From Chlorops oryzae (lineage: Eukaryota > Arthropoda > Insecta > Diptera > Chloropidae), in contig CM035807.1 of NCBI GenBank assembly GCA_020466095.1, positions 99,826,285 through 99,890,284 on the forward strand: a DNA stretch of 64,000 bases, written 5' to 3'. The notes beneath the pieces are model-generated. The model saw only the letters and a program-made list of their open reading frames with translations, was not told the DNA's origin and searched no databases. How positions within the stretch are numbered: position 1 is the first letter of the stretch; each line of letters opens with the position of its first letter. Made by a program: the position numbers and the translations under genes. This document shows, piece after piece, positions 56,561 to 64,000 of the stretch.

Positions 56561-58376
56561 ATTCAACGATCGAATTGACTGCTTTATAAATTGGGGAGCT
56601 CACAAACACAGCCCACACACACAGACACACAGGCATCGGATCGAATTCAGTGAGAGAGAAATGACGATGGAAAAAAGGTTCTCAGGAGAAAAAGGAGGAA
56701 AAAGAGTCGACTACTTTACGCTGAATGGCTTACACCTGCATGAACACGCTTGACTGCACTCGTGAGAACGATCGCATGGCGAACGCGTTGGTCGAAGCGA
56801 GCTGGCTAGCGTATGCAATAAGAACAGGTGAACGAGACGAGAAAGAGAAAATCATATGCGTAAATGGCTAAAAGAGCAATATCGGGCTTAAACCGCTGTT
56901 ACTCTCATTCCGGCCGCGAAGGTTACAAAAAGCCAGTGCCATTCAAGACTTTGACGGAGTTGTAGATCGAACCGTCAGCGCGCTACACGTGAACGGACCA
57001 TCGCGCTTTATCTTCGAACTTAAAACTTGACTGAAGTTATTTTGTCTTTTTTTTTTTATGAGGATTTTTCTTCATCTTCTGTTGAGCCCGGCTATTGTGT
57101 TTGTGTGTGTGGCTGTTGGCTGTTGGCTTGGCTAGCTCCGTATATCTAATCGATGTTGTTTTCTGCTGCTGTTCTTTGTGACTCTTTTGTAACTCTTTGT
57201 GAGTGTGTCGTTGTGATCTTCTTTGCTCAATTTCTACGGAAGTCAGTGATCGTCACGGCCAAAAAAATAATCCCGATTACCTGTCGTTCTAGCCACGTTG
57301 CGATCGTTCAGTCAAGGAAGAGGCATCAACGAGTGCAGTCGCTTTAGCGCATCAAAAGACGTTCAAACGGAAAAACCAAATTCCGATTCCTGTCACAACC
57401 TGAAACTCAATGCTTGAATCCGAAAGGAAAAAAAAAAATAAATTTAAATAAAAAATGAAAAACTTTTGAAAAAAAAAAACTCACGAGCATTATTGAGTGC
57501 AACGTCAAGTGTCGTCGGCAATGAGAAGCTCATAATTTTTTTTTTTAAATTTTTTCCCCATTGAATGCTGTTAACAAAATGCAAACGGACAAATGTACAA
57601 ATGTTTTATGTATGCGGGCGCATATTCAAACAAATTTCCACGTCGATACACAATAGAAGAGCAATTTGTTAACAGTCTGGTGCAAATTGTTAAAAATTGG
57701 TTTTTGTGACGGCTTTTAGCGTCGCCATCGTTGGCCCCCATATGAACGGGGCGATCTCTGGAAACTGTGCTCGTGAGTCTTTCGTCCGATCGACAAAAAG
57801 GAAAGAAAAAAGAAATAATAAAAAAAAGCGAATATCCATAAAAAAGGTGTCAATATTTGAGAACTTTAAAGAAAAGAAAAGAAACAAAAAAAAAAAAAAC
57901 TAATAAAAAACCGAAGAAACAAAATCTACTCAGCAACCGGCTTCTTTTCTTAGGACAAAAAAAGTAAAAAAGTAAAAAATAAAACCAAATATTAAAGCCC
58001 ATAAATTCGTGTGTTGTTAGCAGTTCGAACCAGATTAAGAGACATGGAACCTAACTGTTACCCAAAATTATTGAACTGTAAAGTCCCGAGTCAACAAAAA
58101 GTTCTTTGAAATTTTGTGCATGCAAAGCCGCTACGTGAGCTTTTTTTTAAGCTCTACAAAAACGTTTTATTGACTGCCTCGACACTTTTATATTTTTGTT
58201 CATTTTTTGTTGTTGTTGTTTTTTTTTTTGTTTTTCGTAAAACGTGTCATGTGTCATGTGAGCTGTCTAACAGATGAACTGGCTTTCGGAAAATCCCATG
58301 ATGTGACGACGCAAATCACTTTGAATGCTATCCGTGAACGATGGAGCGATGAAAAAACAACAAAACAAACTATGAG
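56561..58376 (+). promoter_or_regulatory. Possible 5' exon/promoter of an off-window gene
   Basis: GC content rises from 56600 to 57360, with GA-rich strings (GTGAGAGAGAAATGACG near 56650) and a TTCAGTC initiator-like string near 57307. At 58366 AACAAACTATGAG is followed by GTAAGTTG, a near-consensus splice donor with the exon ending at 58376. This would suit a long untranslated first exon running rightwards. No downstream exon is identified, so this is tentative. Confidence 0.25.
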
Positions 58377-58600
58377 GTAAGTTGAAAAACAAATTATGTT
58401 TAATTTTATATTTTTTTTTTTATATAGGAAAATGAATATTCACACGAAGATATTATGGAAATTTGATTTTTCAAAATAGTTTTTCAATTTAAAGCCAAAA
58501 GCAGTAGGAATTTCGCAACCAAAAAATATTAATAGACCCATGAAGAAAAAAAAAGGTTCTGACTTGGGCGTCTTACTATGATAACAAGATGTTTTTGTGG

Positions 58601-58720
58601 TGTTGGCGTAGCGAGTCATTTCGGCGCCCGGGGCCCAATGGGGGCAAAATGCATGCATAATGCAGGAAATGCCGCCCCCTGCAACCTGCTTCAATAAAAA
58701 TACCTTCATAAAAATTGAAA
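58601..58720. mobile_element. CAGTGGCGTAG MITE family, copy 2 (partial)
   Basis: GGCGTAGCGAGTCATTTCGG with CGCCCGGGGCCCAATGGG and then TGCCGCCCCCTGC matches the family at 45152 at its left end. The right inverted end is missing. Confidence 0.5.
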
Positions 58721-59189
58721 TATGGGCGTCTGTTTTGGATCTAATCGAAGTTAAGGTCTTCATAGATCCATTGGGTCCAGATCTAGCTATAACCTCAAAA
58801 AGAAACATCCTAGAGAGTCGTTTTTGGGCTTCTCTTTTGGGGGTAGTGGCTCAACTTCGAGCCCATGGACCCCGAAAGATGTAGTAAGCATAGTCAAACT
58901 TCCAAGTCAGAAACTCTTTTTTTTGTGCGTCTGTGTAAAGCTTGAGACCATAAGAACGCCATAAGACGTTTAATATATCTATAATAAAAAAAATCATAAT
59001 GATGACTGGTGGAATTCATTAAAGTTTTTCTTTTGAGCACCAGGATATAACCTAGAGGCAAATTAATGAAAATGAAATGAAATAAAAAGTACCTACACTT
59101 CATTAAATACCCACCGAGCCCTCTTGTCAATTCCAGTATAGTTATATGTGGCTGTTTTAAAGCCATATTCTTCTTTAAGGAGTTATACA

Positions 59190-59392
59190 GCCCGATTCTG
59201 AATATTCTTGAGAGTAAACTTCTTCTTTTTTAAATATTTGGGGGAAGAAATTTGATGGGGAATGGATATATGACTCATACCCATAATTTTCCTTATCCTA
59301 TCTATTTAATAAAGGACAATTTTTGTCTCGAGAAAAGTAAATTCCCCGAGAATTCGTTCCCCGGGAATATTCAGAATTGGGCTGATAATTTT
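59190..59392. mobile_element. MITE family B, copy 2 (both ends intact)
   Basis: It begins CAGCCCGATTCTGAATATTC and ends in the inverted CAGCCCAATTCTGAATATTC, one mismatch in 20. The interior shares TTTTTTAAATATTTGGGGGA, AAATTTGATGGGG and TCCTTATCCTATCTAT with 21640-21858. Non-coding, about 203 bp. Confidence 0.75.
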
Positions 59393-62300
59393 TAATATTT
59401 TCTGAAGATATATTGGCGTACATTTTCCTTACAAACGACCACCATTTTGAGGTCATATTTCCAGGATTTTCAATCAACAAAGTAGCTTCATACTTTCTCA
59501 AAGAGTAACATCGAATCTTAAGAAGTCAATTTCTAGACAAGTCTTTGAATGGGAGCGGATATAAGAACCCGTGTTAATCGATAATTGGTACAAAAAAAAA
59601 AAAAAAGGAAAGAAAAGAAATCAAAATAATTATGGAAACAACTTTGTAGCTTGAATGAGCGGAAACAGCTTAATTAATCAAACACAGTCAAACTTCTTTA
59701 ACACGAATCAAAATTTATGCAAAGAATTTGTTCGAATTCAAGCTGAAGACTTTTATGCAGAACCCACCCTAAGCGTTACTGCAACTATTACTGAAGCTAA
59801 CCACTTCACAATAAACCTTCGAGCTATGGGAGTCCAAACTATAAAAGTTTGATTGTAATTATTTCGAAAGAAGCGAAAAACTTTGAAACTGAAAGAAGCC
59901 AATCAAAAATACATCTTCGATTGCGAAATGAAATTGCTAATCTATGAGAAGGACGAGAGTACTTGCAAATGCCGCTGCTAAGTTAATGTTAGCTTAGTTC
60001 TGCGATCGCATTAAATTGTACTTAAGTCTGACCACGACTCTTTCGAGTGAACCAAACCGAACGGAACGGATCGGAATGGATCGGAACGGAACAGAACAGA
60101 AATGAACCTCGTCGCAGCTTTGTTTCTGCAGCATCATTAAAAATAATTTGTACCGCACCACACTTGCGGCGTTTAATGATGATGGCTGAATTGGTGGGGA
60201 AGTCTCTTTGTACGACGGAGCTCCAAACAAGTCAATAAACGATTAAAAACAAAAACAAAACAAAAAAAAAAAACCTTCAAACAAAAGAGAATTCTTTTCG
60301 CTCGCTCACCAAACACTCTAGCCATCCGAACACCATGATGTGGTGCTTCATGTTGTGGCTTCATAACCGCCTCTTTCGCTAGGCATTGGACCAAGAAAAT
60401 AAGGGGGCTGAAACTTCCAGCATATTTGGCTATAATTACGCGGCAAAAGAGCAAAGGAAAAAGGCGCTCACAGTGACATCATTAATTGAAGTGAAATACT
60501 TGACGGACGCATGAAATCGCCTGCCTTGCCTTGCCTTTCATTTCTTCCAAATCGACTGTCATTTTGCCGACCTGAAAACTTATTGGATCCAACTTCGAAC
60601 GGAGTTGTTTGTTGTACGTACATTTAATGCATACCAACAGTATTAAGTGAAAGGTATTGGCGTACCTATCGGCACACACCCAGTTGGTGGAATGTTTTTT
60701 CTTGTGTTCTAAATTGGTTATCTTAAAACGGAGAGAAAATAAATACAAACAGAAACAGAAAGCCAACACACATACATATGTATGTACATCGAGCCGATTG
60801 TCGTAGATAAAATGGCACAAGAGAGCAGAACCACAGCCAACGTCGAGCCCAATTTTCCGTATGTTCAGCTGATGTCATAAGGCGCAGTTGTCATAGAGAA
60901 TTTTTTTCTTGCAATTGAACCACTGTGCCGCATAACTGCGATATCAATTACAAAATTCCATATTAACTGGTTTCCCGCATATTGTTTTAATATACACACA
61001 TACATACATACTCATTGTATATGGGAAAAAAAACAAAGAAAACTGCATGAAAAATTAAAATAAAAATCGAAAAAAGAGACACAACTCTTCGATTCAGTTT
61101 CAGGTTGCACATGACTTGGTCAAGTGTTGCATTGCCACCACCATTGCGCACTGGCATTTGCGATCAAATATGCCACAACTCCTCTACTCCCATGTGTAAT
61201 GACCCAAAGCTAAGAGGCAACAACAACAACGACAATAACAATATTAACAGCAATATGAGAATGAAATGGGGTCCCAGTACACTTGTGCATTTCACGCATA
61301 AATGTCCAAAGCTGCAATCCATCCAACAGAAGAAGCTCATCGCTTCGTATGAGCTCCTCATGTGTACGCACTATAAAAATTCCACATCCGCTTGAGCATG
61401 ACACTTGACAATCGTCGTCGTCGTCGTCGTGGTTGTTGTTGGTGTTGCTGTAGGATCAACTGCCTTAAAGCGTTGAACGCTTTCATACCATCATTTCCGC
61501 AGAGTATTACCACGAAGCGGAGCGAAGAAGTTATCCTCTTTCAGTTCATACGTTCAGCCGTGTTCAGTCGCTCATTCTTTCATCTGGATGCGTTTGCCTC
61601 AGGTAAAGTGATGCTGTAAAGATGTCGCCAGGTTGACATCTACTGGGCTTCATTGTTTTATGTGCCAATGTCAAAAGCTTGCTCGGAAAAACAAAAAAAA
61701 AAACAAGATTTAAAATATAAAAATGTTAAAGCAACAAAAGAAAATTGGGCTTGAAGAGCAAGCGGCGCGGCGCGGCGCACAAGCCATAGCTCGGCTATGG
61801 AAGCCTTCGGAGATTGTCACAGAGTAATATATCAGCAATTCCTCAAAAGGAAACTAAAAACCCTTTTTTGTCAGTGACGAACTGACTGCCTGACGGACTG
61901 TGAGAGGTCATGCGTGTCAGAGTTTTTTTTATTCATTTTTTTTTTGGTTGATTTGTTGTTCTTTTTTTTTTTGCTTTTTTATTTTTATTTTTCTTGCCAT
62001 TTTCGGTCTTTCGTTTATTGTTTCGTATTCCCTGAAAATTGCACGGGCCATGGTAATGATACTGCCGATGAGGCTTAGGCAGAGGCATTCACTCTTTGGG
62101 CCGTTCAAGTTTGATGGAATTTCAATAAATGTCAGCCAAAGTCAGCGTGATTCTCTCTCTCTGTTGAATGACTGTCGGGATGTGGGATTGTGGTAGTCTT
62201 CGATCAGCTTGCTTTGCTTTAATGTGCAATATTTTAGGGAATTTTATTGGACTTGGGCGATGGAAAAGCATGAACATTTTCTCTTTTGGTGTAATAACAT

Positions 62301-62449
62301 AAGTGGAGAGAAAATATTTTGACGAGAGTGCAGTTATTCCGAGAAGGACAGTGAGAAATAGGTACTTATTTTCCTACTAGATATTTAGACATGATCAACA
62401 GGGGAAATCGAGCTGTTGCCATAATATCCTTTTTCCCACAATGCGTTCG
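59393..62449. other. Spacer with simple repeats
   Basis: Contains GGAACGGA/GGAACAGA-type repeats (60050-60105), ACATACATATGTATGT (60768-60785), ACACATACATACATA (60995-61011), a (CAA)n patch near 61220, a (GTC)n run at 61411-61430 and GC-only GCGGCGCGGCGCGGCGC near 61762. No gene is supported. Confidence 0.4.
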
Positions 62450-62990
62450 GCTTAAATGTGGGTAACTTTTTTATGTTTTTAGTATAATTTATTGAGGTTT
62501 AATTTAAATTTTGTTTTTCACGGTAGCAGTGCGAAGTCTCGAACTACACTCAAATGAGTTGTAAGAAGGGGAATTTGGTGCAGCTGCGCATACCCAATGC
62601 CTGCCACTAACGTTTTGCTTCGCTAGTCAAATGTTTAATTAAAAGTTTTTTTCAGCCAGAGTCATGGAAATGATTAATTTTTCCAAATGTAAAATGTGGA
62701 ATTTTTTGTTCCAGTTTATTGAGTTTCATTTAAATTTTTTACTTCACGGTAATGTTATTGTCTGGAACTACACTCAAGGTATTGTAAGAAGGGGAATTTG
62801 GTGCAGCTGCGCATACCCAATGGCTGCCACTAACGTTTTGCTTCGCTAGTCAAATGTTTAATTAAAAGTTTTTTTCAGCCAGAGTCATGGAAATGATTAA
62901 TTTAAAAAAATGTAATTTTTTGTTCCGTTTTTATTTCATATTTTTTACCATAAATGTTATTGTTGGCACTCAGGTTGTATCTTGACATAA
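62450..62990. repeat. Tandem repeat, unit about 223 bp
   Basis: Unit 1 (about 62450-62672) and unit 2 (about 62673-62896) share GTAAGAAGGGGAATTTGGTG at 62561 and 62784, CAGCTGCGCATACCCAATG, CTAACGTTTTGCTTCGCTAG and TTCAGCCAGAGTCATGGAAA. A third, degenerate unit fades by about 62990. Confidence 0.85.
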
Positions 62991-63059
62991 AACTTTTCAT
63001 TGCTTCGTTGTTTCTCGGAAATTTCATATTACCTACTTTTTTTAAAACGTGAGTTTTAA

Positions 63060-63770
63060 ATGTGAGTTTCAAATCGGGTTGATTCTAGATTTGTGGTTGT
63101 CTTTAGTTAGATATTTTTTGAAATTCATTTTTTTCTTTTAACTTATTTTAAACTTGTTTTATACTTATTCTTTACTTTTTTGTTTTGTTTTTTTTTAACT
63201 CTTTTTATACTTTTACTTACTTTAAAAAAATTTTTTTATATATTTTATTTTGAATTTTTTTTTTACTCTTTTTACTTCTTTTTGAACTTTTTTTTTATTT
63301 TTTTTAAACTTTTTTATACTTTTTTTCTTTTTTCTTTTTTATTTTAAAATTTATTTCACTTTTATTTCTTTTTTACTCTTTTTAAAAAAAAATTTTTTTT
63401 TTACTATTTTTTAATTTTTTTTTTACTCCTTTTTAAACTTTTTTTTTTACTTTTTTTATACTTACTTACTTTAAAAAAATGTTTTTTAAACTTATTTTTA
63501 CATTTTTACTTCTTTTTAAACTTTTTTTATTTATTTTTTAAACTTTTTTATACTTTTTTCTCTTTTTTTTCCTTTTTTATTTTAAAATTTATTTTACTTT
63601 TAATCCATTTTTACTCCTTTTGTAAAATTTTTTTTTACTACTTATTTTTTAATATTTTTTTACTTCTTTTTAAACTTTTTTTTTACTTTTTTTATAAATT
63701 TTTTTTAATTTTTTCCGTCTTTTTTTTACTTCTTTTTTACTCTTTTTGACTCTTCACACTTTTTCTTAGA
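63060..63770. repeat. T-rich ACTTTTT-periodic low-complexity tract
   Basis: About 700 bases of T runs separated by ACT, AAAC, ATAC or AATT, most often as ACTTTTTT and AAACTTTTTT. A segment (TTTTACTTACTTTAAAAAAA and neighbours) recurs near 63210 and 63460, so it contains at least one internal duplication of about 250 bp. No gene. Confidence 0.85.
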
Positions 63771-64000
63771 TTAGTAGAAAAAACCAATTTTTTTCATCGG
63801 CGACAAGAGTTCCTAATGGATACATGCCTATTCGGTATGTTTGCGAGACCTTTGAGTCACTCATAAGTTAAAAGTCACACGGCCGCTAACTGATCAGATC
63901 AGCAAGAACAAGAGAGTTCTCAGCGACACTCGAAGAGACGAAGAATGAAAGACAAAAAAAAAAAAGCGCTTGCAATAAAAAGCTTCATTCGAAATCTCCC
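63771..64000. other. Window end, no gene seen
   Basis: GATCAGATCAGCAAGAACAA and AAGAGACGAAGAATGAAAGA lie in a less AT-rich stretch that could be untranslated exon, but nothing recognisable is present. Confidence 0.3.

Noticed and set aside
1..64000. CRISPR arrays, operons or prokaryotic islands
   Set aside because: Introns, a eukaryotic megasynthase, mitochondrial presequences and MITEs show nuclear animal DNA. The tandem repeats lack the unit and spacer pattern of CRISPR.

Overview
This is nuclear DNA from an insect, most probably a higher fly. The genes have short, phase-consistent GT-AG introns. The spacers are AT-rich and full of homopolymers, TATG/ACAT microsatellites and short hairpin transposons. 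The three proteins are clearly animal and look dipteran. A tephritid-like fly would fit, but the species cannot be fixed from sequence alone. No bacterial, viral or CRISPR features were seen.

Genes. All three convincing genes lie in the first 27 kb on the minus strand. (1) Cytosolic fatty acid synthase has coding exons between 10172 and 2597 with the order KS-MAT-DH-(pseudo-MT)-ER-KR-ACP-TE. It reads as about 2431 aa only if two separate one-base insertions, near 7455 and 3645, are discounted. (2) An RTN4IP1-type mitochondrial NADPH oxidoreductase spans 20419 to 17118. It has five exons, 415 aa, a targeting peptide in a separate first exon and a small C-terminal exon 1.7 kb downstream. (3) Mitochondrial RNA polymerase (POLRMT) spans 27053 to 22167. 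It has fourteen exons, 1305 aa, and every phase closes. The genes act in lipid synthesis, mitochondrial redox/CoQ metabolism and mitochondrial transcription. They are separate transcription units, not an operon.

From 27 to 64 kb I find no intact protein gene. There is one damaged exon of a PGGHG/ATHL1-like glycosidase near 30.5-30.9 kb, and a possible plus-strand 5' exon ending at 58376. The rest is repeat-rich: many non-autonomous DNA transposons, an 807-bp tandem duplication, a 120-bp five-unit tandem array, a CGATA-rich array, a 720-bp CT tract, a tRNA-derived SINE family and a T-rich tail. Several elements could be typed from target-site duplications read directly: three hAT-type (8 bp), one Mutator-like (9 bp), several TA-flanked mariner/pogo-like elements, and one with TTA flanks as in Harbinger.

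I did not find a convincing new multi-gene system. The most useful observations are the two FASN frameshifts taken together with the indel-only divergence of the tandem duplication, which points to assembly indels. The two long-armed hAT foldback elements and the tandem arrays carrying factor-like motifs come next.
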